Positions 1-6,443 of a DNA stretch of 9,648 bases are shown here, piece after piece; position 1 is the stretch's first letter; each line of letters opens with the position of its first letter. Source of the DNA: Christensenella sp. UBA941 (GTDB taxonomy: Bacteria > Bacillota > Clostridia > Christensenellales > UBA941). Location of the stretch: assembly GCA_002293365.1 (NCBI GenBank), contig DBDD01000340.1, forward strand, positions 1 through 9,648, written 5' to 3'. The position numbers and the translations under genes were made by a program. Below the pieces are notes generated by a model. The model was given only the letters and a program-made list of their open reading frames with translations, searched no databases and was not told where the DNA came from.

Positions 1-32
1 AGGGCGTAATCGGTCGTTTTGTTAATCTGCAT
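1..32 (-). CDS. N-terminal fragment of an Rrf2-family transcriptional regulator (cut by window edge)
   Basis: The minus-strand ATG at 32 opens a frame that runs off the left edge and reads MQINKTTDYA followed by a partial codon (CT). This matches the usual opening of Rrf2-family regulators (M-Q/R-I/L-x-x-x-x-D-Y-A-L/V-R), the first helix of their winged helix-turn-helix domain. A weak ribosome binding site lies upstream: AGG ends 5 bases before the ATG, and AAGGGA ends 11 bases before it. Rrf2 proteins (IscR, NsrR, CymR, RirA) are dimeric DNA-binding proteins, many sensing Fe-S status, nitric oxide or cysteine supply. Which kind this is cannot be told from ten residues. It lies downstream of the hydroxylase operon in the same orientation, but the 407-base AT-rich gap suggests separate transcription. 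The family call rests only on this short match. Confidence 0.6.
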   Translation of the reverse strand, partial: MQINKTTDYA

Positions 33-267
33 AATCCTATAATTCCCTTCATTTTCGTATGAGAAATTAAGCTGCTTTCAATTTCTGCCAATACTGCTTT
101 TCCTATTGGTTCGCTAACCCAACTCAGAATTCTTCAAACCAGCGCCAAACGCGACGAAAATCATTATTCAGTTGTCGGAAGTTAATGCTCTTCTTTGCTA
201 AAACCAAGCAAGTGGTGAATATTATTTAAATATTTATTATCACATCCTATAATGAGTATAGCTGTTA

Positions 268-293
268 GGGAATGCCTAATAAATGGCATTTCC
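268..293 (+). terminator. Possible hairpin terminator for a plus-strand transcript
   Basis: AATGCC (271-276) pairs with GGCATT (285-290) across an 8-base A/T loop. The stem extends outward with GG/CC pairs if one base is bulged. On the plus strand it is followed by TATTTCTT, a poor U-rich tail; on the minus strand no T-tract follows. It could end a plus-strand transcript from outside the window or simply be a structured spacer. No plus-strand gene ends nearby, so the call is weak. Confidence 0.25.
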
Positions 294-377
294 TATTTCT
301 TCCATGTTACAAGATGTTCTGAGGTGTATATAAATTCAGTTTCAATATCACGCCACTGGAAACATCTTGTTGGAGAT

Positions 378-413
378 GAAGGCCGCTGACGGTCTGAACC
401 GGCAACGGCCTTC
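378..413 (-). terminator. Long hairpin just downstream of the hydroxylase operon (possible transcript end)
   Basis: Arms 378-393 and 398-413 form a 16-base stem with a 4-base loop. As the minus-strand RNA, 14 positions are Watson-Crick pairs, one is G-U and one is a mismatch. It begins 26 bases after the stop codon of the flavoprotein gene, where an operon terminator or 3'-end protecting structure belongs. A second small stem (CATCT 363-367 with AGATG 374-378) follows directly, then only TTT. The lack of a proper U-tract makes intrinsic termination doubtful; a 3' stabilising structure or Rho-assisted end is as likely. Confidence 0.4.
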
Positions 414-439
414 GGCTGTAAACGAGAGGGTAACTCGAT

Positions 440-2815
440 TTACTTGATTCCCGCAACAAAGCGCTCGATAAAGACTTTCGACTGCGACACCTTATAATTA
501 TTTTTACTCATAGGCATGGCGTCCTTAACGGCAAGCTCGGCGGCTTCCTTTGCCAACTCTGCGGAAGGGGCTTTCCCCTTTAGCAAAGCTTCAACGGCGT
601 TCAATCTAATCGGGACGGGAGCGACGCCGCTCAACACGAGCCTTACGTCTTCGAACTTTCCGCTTGAAAGCTTGTACGCGTACGCGAAGCTCGCAAGCGC
701 AAAGTCGATCGATTTACGGATACGCACTTTCTCGTAGCCGGAAACATAACCGGACATATCCGGCACTTGGATTGCCGTTACGAGTTCATCCTTGTCGAGC
801 ATGTCGTACGCTTTCAGCTTCGTCGTGAAGAAATCGGCGGCGGCAATCGTCTTCTTGGTGGTTACGACTGCACCGTCAAACGCGACGAGTACGGGCGAAA
901 TATCCGACGCGTTTATGGAGTAGCAGCCGCAATTCATGCAGCGGCGCGCTTCCGCCTCAGCTTGCGCCATATCGAGGGTTTTGGCGTCTTCGTCGGTCAG
1001 CGTCCTCTGTTCGACGGGCAGTTCCTCCAATGTAGCGCCGTTCTTGACTTCGATGCCCTTGACGTCGAACTTGATAAAACCGTCGTCTTTTTCGGATTCG
1101 GCGACAAACGGGAAGCCAAGCCTCGCGCTCATCGCGCGGGCCGCGCGGCCTCCGGCGTTAATGGCTCTTATCGCGATATCTGGGCCTGTAACGGCGTCGC
1201 CGCCCGCAAATATCTTCTCCTTTTTTGTCTGGAAGGTTTCGGCGTCCGCTTCCACTAGCCCGCGTGTTGTTGAAAGCTGTGACAGGAAATCATCGCCGAG
1301 GAAGCTGAGGTCTACGCGCTGGCCGGTTGCGAGAATAATCGTCTCGGATTCAAATACGCGCGTGTCGTCCTCATCATATACGGGCGCGAAACGGCGGCGC
1401 TCGTCGAAAACCGATACGCACTTCATCGACTCAAGCCCTGTCGTCTTGCCGCTTGCGTCGGTAACGACGCGCTTCAAGCCCCAGCCGTTGATGATTTCCA
1501 CTCCCTCTTCCTTGGCGCGGGCAATTTCCTCGGCGGTTGCGGGCATTTCGTCTTCCTGCTCAAGGCAGACCAAGCGTACGGCTTTTGCGCCCATCCTCTT
1601 GGCCGTAAGTGCCACGTCCATAGCGACGTTGCCGCCGCCGCAGACCAGCACGGCGTCGCCGACTGTCTTCTTTAGGAACCCGTTTACTTCCGTTAGGAAG
1701 TTGAGGCCGAAGTGCGTCAATTCCTCGCCCTTGATACCAAGAATCGGCTGCTTCCAAGCGCCCGTTCCGAGATATACGCTGTCGAAGCGATTTTCGATTT
1801 CGTCCATGCTGACGTCCTTGCCTACGGTCTTATTCAGCTCAAACTTAACGCCCATCGTTTCGAGGGCTTTCACGAAACCGTCAACATAGGCCCTTGGCAG
1901 GCGGTAGTGGGGAATGCCGTACTGCAGCACGCCGCCCGCTTTTTCGTGGGCGTCAATAACGGTGACGTCGTGGCCTTTAGCGCGCAGATAGTACGCGCAG
2001 GTAAGCCCGCCGGGCCCCGCACCGACGATGCCGAACTTTTTGCCTGTCTCCTTCTCGGGCTTTAAGTAGAACCTATCGGCGTTTTGCAGGATGTAATCGC
2101 CCAGCGTACGCTCGACGCAGTGGATGCTGACGCAGTCGCCATAGGCGTTCTGATTGCAGTCGTCCTGGCAGGGATGCGGGCAGATGCGGGCGGTCAGCAT
2201 GGGCATTGGATTCACGCGCATGATGAGCCGCGCCGCCGCGTCCCAGTCTCCTTCGCGGATTTTCGCCATATAGGCGGAAATATCCGTCAGGGCGGGACAT
2301 GCTTTCATGCATTCGCCGGCTTGGGTCTTCATGCCTCCGAATACGGAGTGATAGCGGTTGTCCCCCTGAATTGCGTAGCAGGTTCCTCCGCCTTTGCGGG
2401 AGCAATCCATTCTGCCTCCCACTTCATGCGGATAACGATAGTACCAGCAGCGCACATCCTGGCAGATGTTGCCGCCGATAGTACCCATGTTGCGAAGGAT
2501 TGGCGCGGCGACCGATTTCGCGGCCTGCTGTAGCGCCGTAGCTTTGTTTAGCAGAAGCTCCGACTCCTCAATATCGGTCAGCTTCGTCATAGCTTTTATT
2601 GTGATACAGCCGTCCTCTTCCGATATCCCCTCGGAATCCTTTATAGTTTTCAGATTCACGACCTGCTCGGGATATTCATCCAGAATGGCGTGCTTAAAGA
2701 CATTCACAATGTCAGTCCCGCCCGCCATAACTGCCGCCTTGGTTTTAGGCGCTTTGGCCAGTATTTCCGCGGCTTCTTCATAAGTGTGCGCGTCAACGAA
2801 TTTAAATGCTTTCAT
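440..2815 (-). CDS. Molybdenum-hydroxylase FAD-binding subunit with an inserted GltD/NfnB-like NAD(P) oxidoreductase module (791 aa)
   Basis: This is the flavin subunit of the xanthine dehydrogenase-type enzyme, expected to pass electrons between the Fe-S subunit and an external carrier. Residues 1-161 are the start of a PCMH-type FAD domain (AGGTDIV at 31-37, RNMGTIGGNI at 108-117), ending in a Cys-bearing loop (C118, C123, C138, C146). Residues of about 162-630 are a GltD/YgfK/NfnB-like module. It has an N-terminal Fe-S domain (C169, C173, C212, C216, C220, C228, C233), a dinucleotide fold with GAGPGG at 265-270, a second with GGGNVAMD at 393-400, and the FAD-contact GGD at 538-540. From C631 the hydroxylase fold resumes (SDISPVLVAFDGA), followed by the CO-dehydrogenase-flavoprotein C-terminal domain. 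Ordinary FAD subunits are about 280-300 residues. I chose the start at 2815 because AGGAGG lies 8 bases upstream; an in-frame ATG at 2842 lies inside the previous gene. The AGGAGG follows directly on that gene's stop codon, so translation is probably coupled. Family membership is secure; the electron acceptor is inferred. Confidence 0.93.
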   Translation of the reverse strand: MKAFKFVDAHTYEEAAEILAKAPKTKAAVMAGGTDIVNVFKHAILDEYPEQVVNLKTIKDSEGISEEDGCITIKAMTKLTDIEESELLLNKATALQQAAKSVAAPILRNMGTIGGNICQDVRCWYYRYPHEVGGRMDCSRKGGGTCYAIQGDNRYHSVFGGMKTQAGECMKACPALTDISAYMAKIREGDWDAAARLIMRVNPMPMLTARICPHPCQDDCNQNAYGDCVSIHCVERTLGDYILQNADRFYLKPEKETGKKFGIVGAGPGGLTCAYYLRAKGHDVTVIDAHEKAGGVLQYGIPHYRLPRAYVDGFVKALETMGVKFELNKTVGKDVSMDEIENRFDSVYLGTGAWKQPILGIKGEELTHFGLNFLTEVNGFLKKTVGDAVLVCGGGNVAMDVALTAKRMGAKAVRLVCLEQEDEMPATAEEIARAKEEGVEIINGWGLKRVVTDASGKTTGLESMKCVSVFDERRRFAPVYDEDDTRVFESETIILATGQRVDLSFLGDDFLSQLSTTRGLVEADAETFQTKKEKIFAGGDAVTGPDIAIRAINAGGRAARAMSARLGFPFVAESEKDDGFIKFDVKGIEVKNGATLEELPVEQRTLTDEDAKTLDMAQAEAEARRCMNCGCYSINASDISPVLVAFDGAVVTTKKTIAAADFFTTKLKAYDMLDKDELVTAIQVPDMSGYVSGYEKVRIRKSIDFALASFAYAYKLSSGKFEDVRLVLSGVAPVPIRLNAVEALLKGKAPSAELAKEAAELAVKDAMPMSKNNYKVSQSKVFIERFVAGIK

Positions 2816-2828
2816 TATCTTGCCCTCC

Positions 2829-5132
2829 TTACAGCTTGCCAAGGGCCTTCAGAATGCCCTCGCGGCTCGCGGGATACTCGCAGTAATCAACGCCTATGGC
2901 ATTTGATATAGCCATCATCATGGACGCCGGGCCGGGTGCGCCGGAAATTTCGCCGAAGCCTGTCGCCTTAAAACGCGATATTTCAGGCTGCGTTTCTTCA
3001 ACTATGGCCTCAATGTCGGGGAAATCATCGAATGTGCGCCACTTGTAGTCGATCATATTGCCTGTCATAATGTGGCCCGTAGTCGTATCGAGCACATTGC
3101 CCTCGAACAGGCCGCTGTCCGCAGCAGCCGCGCCGAAGCCCCCGTGAATCTGCATCTCCAGCGTCAACGGGTCTATAACCTGGCCGACGTCCGTGCCGAC
3201 GAGAACCTTGAGCAGCTTCGTTGCGCCGGTATCAAGATCGACCTCAACTTCGCTGAAGTAGATGTTGAAATTGCTCTTGGAGTAGTCGGACGTCCATCTG
3301 CCGGTACCCGTGTATGAGGAGCCGAAGTGTGAAAACTCGAATATATGATGCGGCTGCGTGGGCCTGCTTTTATAGAATACGAAGCCCTCCTTGAAGAAAA
3401 GGTCTTCCGGCGAACAGAAAAACGCCTTCGCCGCCGCGTCAAGAATCTGCCGCCTGCAATCCTCGGCGGCGCGCGTAACGGCTGTGCCGAGCGTTATCGT
3501 ACATCTCGAGCCGATAGGGCCTGCGTCGAAGGGATTGGCCTCGGAGTTCAAAGGAGCGAGAATAACCTTTTCCACAGGAATATCGAACACTTCCGCGACA
3601 TATTTGCGGATATTGCTGCGCTGCCCCGCGCCGGTTTCCGCGATGCCCGCGTGCAGATAGACCAAACCGCTCGCCTCAAACCGGACATAAGCCTCGGCGG
3701 TATCCTCGCCGACGTCCGCATTGCCATGCACCGATACGCCGACGCCTACAGCCTTGTTGCCCTCTACCCGAGTTGGCTTAAGCCAGCCCTTATATTTGTC
3801 CTTCCAGCCAAAGGCTTCAGCTGCTTTATACATGACGGGCGCGTAGTCCTGTTCGCGGCAATTATACCATTTATAGTCGCTGCGCCAATACCAGCCGTCG
3901 CCCTGCTGCGCGAAGTTCCTGGCGCAGAACTCGACGGGATCGACGCCCATGTCGGTTACGGCGCGCATAACCAGAGGCATGAGGACCGCCTTTATCTCCT
4001 GGCCGCCAAAGCCGCGAACCGCGCCCGTTTGCACATGGTTCGTCATGACGAGCTTGCCCTCGATGTCCCAGTTCTGACATTTGCCCAGCGCCACTTGGGT
4101 TTCGCCCAAGCCTACGCCCATCTGCCACTGGCCGCAATCGTTGTACGCTCCGCAGTCGAGATAGCAGATGCCCTTGACGGCGTGGATGAGGCCGTCCTTT
4201 ATGCCGACCTTTCCTTTCATATACATTCCGATACGCTCGTCGTGGACTAACAGCTGCTCCGTCTTCGTAAGGTTCATCTTAACAGGCCGGTGCGTGCTCA
4301 TAGCCAGCAGCGCGGTATACATGGTCGTCGTCTGCATCGAAGCCTTATTGCCAAAGCCGCCGCCGATATTAAACGCCGTTGTATCAACAGGAAAGCCCTG
4401 CATACGAACTCCGGTTGAGGGACCGTAAAGCATGGCTACCTGCGTAGTCGCCCATGCCTTGAGTCTGCCTTGCTCGAGCTTCATTATTACGCCCGGGGCC
4501 TCCATAGCCATAGGGGAGCCAAGCGAATTGTACTCGCCTTCTCCCTCAACGACATGGTCGCATTCCGCGAAAGCTTTTTCAACGTCGCCGCGCACAAGAT
4601 GATCCATCATGTGCTCCGTCATAAAGGGGACGTTAGGTAAGATATTAGATTCAAACGCGTCGTGCACCCTCGGAGCGTCCGGCTTAACAGCCTCCACAGT
4701 GGAGAATACGGCGGGCAGCACCTCGTATTCGATTTCGATCAGGTCGCAGGCCTCCTCCGCTATCTGCTCTGTTTCCGCCGCGACAAGCGCAACCGCATCC
4801 CCAACATAAGCAGCTTTGTCCCTAAGTATGGGTACGGCGGGCGGCGTGCTTAATCCCCAGCCCTTGCACGCCTCGGGAATATTGCCGTAGTAAAGCACCC
4901 GATGCACGCCGGGAAACGCCTCCGCTTTACTGATATCGATTTTAACGATACGGGCGTGCGCATGGGGCGATCTAAGCGCTTTGGCATAGAGCAGATCGTC
5001 CATCTTGAAGTCGTTCAAAAACATCGCCTTGCCGGTAACGATGTCCGATGCGTCAAAGCGCTGCCTGTCTTCGCCGATATGCCGATATTGCTTCTTCGGA
5101 GATATTCTCGTAAATTTACTCGTATAGCTCAT
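2829..5132 (-). CDS. Xanthine dehydrogenase-family molybdopterin-binding catalytic subunit (767 aa)
   Basis: This is the large subunit that holds the molybdopterin cofactor and performs hydroxylation (or the reverse reduction) at a ring carbon. The N-terminal a/b hammerhead domain spans roughly residues 20-150 (SPHAHARIVKIDIS). The molybdenum-binding regions follow, with GGGFGNK at 257-263, GAVRGFGG at 370-377, a TGAGQRSN cofactor loop near 500-507 and GSRCTITLGTAV near 541-552. GFGE places the likely catalytic glutamate at E728, matching the base that activates the Mo-OH group in this family. Length is normal for stand-alone large subunits. The start at 5132 is supported by AGGAGG 5 bases upstream, and the AGG follows directly on the previous gene's stop codon. 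Neighbours supply the Fe-S and flavin subunits, so the complex is a cytoplasmic three-subunit type. The nearby PucR protein favours a purine such as xanthine or hypoxanthine. Other N-heterocycles, or aromatic acyl-CoA as in 4-hydroxybenzoyl-CoA reductase, remain possible. Confidence 0.95.
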   Translation of the reverse strand: MSYTSKFTRISPKKQYRHIGEDRQRFDASDIVTGKAMFLNDFKMDDLLYAKALRSPHAHARIVKIDISKAEAFPGVHRVLYYGNIPEACKGWGLSTPPAVPILRDKAAYVGDAVALVAAETEQIAEEACDLIEIEYEVLPAVFSTVEAVKPDAPRVHDAFESNILPNVPFMTEHMMDHLVRGDVEKAFAECDHVVEGEGEYNSLGSPMAMEAPGVIMKLEQGRLKAWATTQVAMLYGPSTGVRMQGFPVDTTAFNIGGGFGNKASMQTTTMYTALLAMSTHRPVKMNLTKTEQLLVHDERIGMYMKGKVGIKDGLIHAVKGICYLDCGAYNDCGQWQMGVGLGETQVALGKCQNWDIEGKLVMTNHVQTGAVRGFGGQEIKAVLMPLVMRAVTDMGVDPVEFCARNFAQQGDGWYWRSDYKWYNCREQDYAPVMYKAAEAFGWKDKYKGWLKPTRVEGNKAVGVGVSVHGNADVGEDTAEAYVRFEASGLVYLHAGIAETGAGQRSNIRKYVAEVFDIPVEKVILAPLNSEANPFDAGPIGSRCTITLGTAVTRAAEDCRRQILDAAAKAFFCSPEDLFFKEGFVFYKSRPTQPHHIFEFSHFGSSYTGTGRWTSDYSKSNFNIYFSEVEVDLDTGATKLLKVLVGTDVGQVIDPLTLEMQIHGGFGAAAADSGLFEGNVLDTTTGHIMTGNMIDYKWRTFDDFPDIEAIVEETQPEISRFKATGFGEISGAPGPASMMMAISNAIGVDYCEYPASREGILKALGKL

Positions 5133-5142
5133 AATGCCCTCC

Positions 5143-5658
5143 TTACGCGTTGGTTGCGGCCGCGTTCAGCTCGGCCAGCGCGTCCGCGGCGTCCAGCACA
5201 TGATATTGGCTGATGCATCTGCACTGGTTGCCCGAAAGCGCTTCGGCCACTTCGGCCCTCGATGGCGTGGGGTTCTTGATAAAGAGCCCTTTTAACGCCA
5301 TGATAATCCCCGGCGTGCAGAAGCCGCATTGGAACGCGTATTTTTCTATAAACAGCTTCTGGATCGGGTCGAGTTCGCCCGTATCGGGGTCTTGCAGCCC
5401 CTCTATGGTTACGATGTCGGCGCCGTCGCAATCGGCGGTAAGTATTTGGCAGCTCGGCACGGCGCGGTTGTTCATCAGCACGGTGCAGCATCCGCAAGCC
5501 CCTTGCCCGCAAGCCTCCTTGGTTCCCGTGAGGTTGAGCCTCTCCCTAAGCGTAAGGGAGAGCGTCTCCTCGTCGGGAATTTCCCACCTCGCACCCGAAT
5601 GTCCGATGGAAAATACTTCTTTTTTTCCGTTGATGGTCATACTGACTTGTCTGCTCAT
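5143..5658 (-). CDS. Molybdenum-hydroxylase [2Fe-2S] iron-sulfur subunit (171 aa)
   Basis: This is the small electron-transfer subunit, carrying two [2Fe-2S] clusters that move electrons between the molybdenum centre and the flavin subunit. The plant-ferredoxin-like cluster is formed by C50, C55, C58 and C70 (motif CGQGACGCC). The helical cluster is formed by C111 and C114 (QCGFCTPG) plus C146 and C148 (GNQCRC). After CRC the sequence reads ISQYHVLDA instead of the common TGY-x-x-I form, a variation I associate with anaerobe enzymes of this family. I placed the start at 5658 because AGGAGG lies 10 bases upstream; the open frame extends to 5748 but would overlap the membrane-protein gene without a ribosome binding site. 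It is the second gene of the operon, 46 bases after the membrane protein gene. Length is typical (150-175 residues). Confidence 0.95.
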   Translation of the reverse strand: MSRQVSMTINGKKEVFSIGHSGARWEIPDEETLSLTLRERLNLTGTKEACGQGACGCCTVLMNNRAVPSCQILTADCDGADIVTIEGLQDPDTGELDPIQKLFIEKYAFQCGFCTPGIIMALKGLFIKNPTPSRAEVAEALSGNQCRCISQYHVLDAADALAELNAAATNA

Positions 5659-5704
5659 CCAATCAAAACCTCCTTCTGTAATAACGAAAAAATTATGTTT
5701 CGAA

Positions 5705-6163
5705 TCATTCCAATGGCGCTTGAACGCCCTTTTTCTCCGCTCCCACACATAGAATAAAAAGTATAGCGCAGCTAATGGCTAGGAAAAGCAAATCTTGCCA
5801 TACCATAGGCGGATTCGCGACGCCTCCGATGGTGTAAATCCCGGAGAAGGCGAGCGCGTAGTCATTCATCACGATCTTCAATTTTCCTGCAAGCTTACAC
5901 GTTAGAAGGATAGTAACAAGAACAATGAACGTCGGCGTAAACAGTACAAAGCCCATTCCGGCGGCCATTCCGTATAGCGCCCCCAGTACAAAGCGTACGA
6001 GCCCCGCCTTCGTCGGCACTGCTTCCATGCCGAGAAACAGGGAAAAGCACACCACAAGAAGCCAGCCGGTTGTAATCCCGAATAGCAGTTGGCTTCCCAC
6101 GATACACGCGACCAATGCGGCCACGATGAGGATTGCGAATAACAGCGCTTTTGTAATTTTCAT
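5705..6163 (-). CDS. Small multi-pass membrane protein of unknown function (152 aa)
   Basis: I do not recognise the family. It is strongly hydrophobic, with segments at about residues 6-24, 30-48, 56-75, 78-92 and 123-142 and perhaps another near 103-116, suggesting five or six helices. It has few charged residues and ends in a short charged tail (GAEKKGVQAPLE). Glycine-rich helix stretches such as GALYGMAAGMG could pack tightly. The start at 6163 is chosen because AGGAGG is 9 bases upstream; another ATG at 6172 directly abuts the AGGAGG and is too close to be used. It is the first gene after the divergent control region and lies 46 bases before the Fe-S subunit, so it is probably co-transcribed with the hydroxylase. 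Substrate passage or an accessory transporter role is conceivable from context. It resembles DUF1097-like small membrane proteins in size only. Confidence 0.8.
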   Translation of the reverse strand: MKITKALLFAILIVAALVACIVGSQLLFGITTGWLLVVCFSLFLGMEAVPTKAGLVRFVLGALYGMAAGMGFVLFTPTFIVLVTILLTCKLAGKLKIVMNDYALAFSGIYTIGGVANPPMVWQDLLFLAISCAILFILCVGAEKKGVQAPLE

Positions 6164-6192
6164 GACGTGCATCCTCCTTTGTTAATAAATCT

Positions 6193-6220
6193 ACAATACC
6201 TGTTTTCCCGCTTATTTCAA
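6193..6220 (-). promoter_or_regulatory. Second candidate promoter close to the membrane-protein/hydroxylase operon
   Basis: On the minus strand, TTGAAA (6215-6220) is followed after 16 bases by TATTGT (6193-6198). It would give a very short leader ending at the AGGAGG of the first gene. Its -10 is weak (4 of 6) and the spacer is one base short. The -35 overlaps a 5-base stem-loop (6219-6232). It is less convincing than the upstream candidate. Confidence 0.25.
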
Positions 6221-6289
6221 TGTTCTGACATTTAATAGGCGCATCCATTTTTGATAATAAAATACAATGCGAAGTGGCCTGCGTATAGC

Positions 6290-6318
6290 AGAATACAGCG
6301 AGAAATAGGCGTTTTCAA
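6290..6318 (-). promoter_or_regulatory. Candidate sigma-A-type promoter of the membrane-protein/hydroxylase operon
   Basis: On the minus strand, TTGAAA (6313-6318, 5 of 6 to consensus) is followed after exactly 17 bases by TATTCT (6290-6295, 4 of 6). Transcription would begin near 6283 and leave a leader of about 120 bases before the membrane-protein start. The spacing is ideal but the hexamers are imperfect, as expected for a regulated promoter. Confidence 0.45.
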
Positions 6319-6340
6319 GGGATGCTCTACAAAATAGCGA

Positions 6341-6370
6341 TTGACCCGTTACCACATTTTGTGATATTGT
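6341..6370 (+). promoter_or_regulatory. Candidate promoter of the PucR-family gene
   Basis: TTGACC (6341-6346, 5 of 6) is followed after 18 bases by TATTGT (6365-6370, 4 of 6). The -10 lies inside the dyad at 6360-6379, so a protein bound there would block or reshape initiation. An alternative pairing is TTGTAC (6367-6372) with TATAGT (6389-6394) at 16-base spacing; it has a better -10 but a poor -35. Confidence 0.35.
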
Positions 6371-6379
6371 ACAATCACA
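6360..6379. promoter_or_regulatory. Dyad-symmetric operator candidate in the divergent region
   Basis: TGTGAT (6360-6365) and ATCACA (6374-6379) form a perfect 6-base inverted repeat with an 8-base centre. Offset by one base, a perfect palindrome ATTGTACAAT sits at 6366-6375. The hexamer TACAAT also appears at 6192-6197 and 6263-6268. The dyad overlaps the likely PucR-gene promoter and lies about 40 bases upstream of the -35 of the operon promoter, a position that suits combined autoregulation and activation. The binding protein is not known; the PucR-family product is the natural guess. Confidence 0.35.
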
Positions 6380-6443
6380 CATGGCCATTATAGTGTAATT
6401 ATCTTATAACCTTCGAAAAAATAGCTGAATTGAGTGTTCTTGC

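Larger units (their letters stand above)
33..439. other. Non-coding AT-rich intergenic region with inverted repeats
   Basis: This 407-base gap separates the end of the hydroxylase operon from the Rrf2-like start. I see no convincing complete gene. It is much richer in A and T than the flanking genes, with a run of A/T around 218-240. It contains a hairpin near 268-293, a 10-base perfect inverted repeat (309-318 with 361-370) and a long imperfect hairpin at 378-413. Its minus strand should hold the promoter of the Rrf2-like gene, but no candidate has both hexamers in good form. The best is a TATACT-like -10 near 255-260 with a poor -35. Short open stretches without start codons on the minus strand (225-127 and 133-1) have protein-like composition and may be chance or decayed coding sequence. 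Confidence 0.7.

Noticed and set aside
936..1889. Long plus-strand open frame of 317 codons
   Set aside because: It lies antisense to the flavoprotein gene, has a serine/arginine-rich composition typical of a shadow frame, and has no family motifs. The minus-strand frame has clear domains throughout.
2816..2842. Upstream ATG extending the flavoprotein N-terminus by nine residues
   Set aside because: It falls inside the preceding gene and has no ribosome binding site, whereas the ATG at 2815 has AGGAGG at good spacing.
3345..4250. Plus-strand open frame of 301 codons
   Set aside because: It is antisense to the molybdopterin subunit and shows no recognisable motif.
5659..5720. Terminator between the membrane protein and Fe-S subunit genes
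   Set aside because: A GGCG/CGCC mini-stem lies about 20 bases before the T-run, too far and too short for a terminator.
6164..6290. Purine or molybdenum-cofactor riboswitch in the operon leader
   Set aside because: Only a 5-base stem-loop (6219-6232) is visible. The conserved junction of purine riboswitches and the long multi-stem layout of the cofactor motif are absent.
6360..6379. CRP-like site
   Set aside because: The half-sites TGTGA and TCACA are 10 bases apart, while CRP sites have 6, so it is listed only as a generic dyad.
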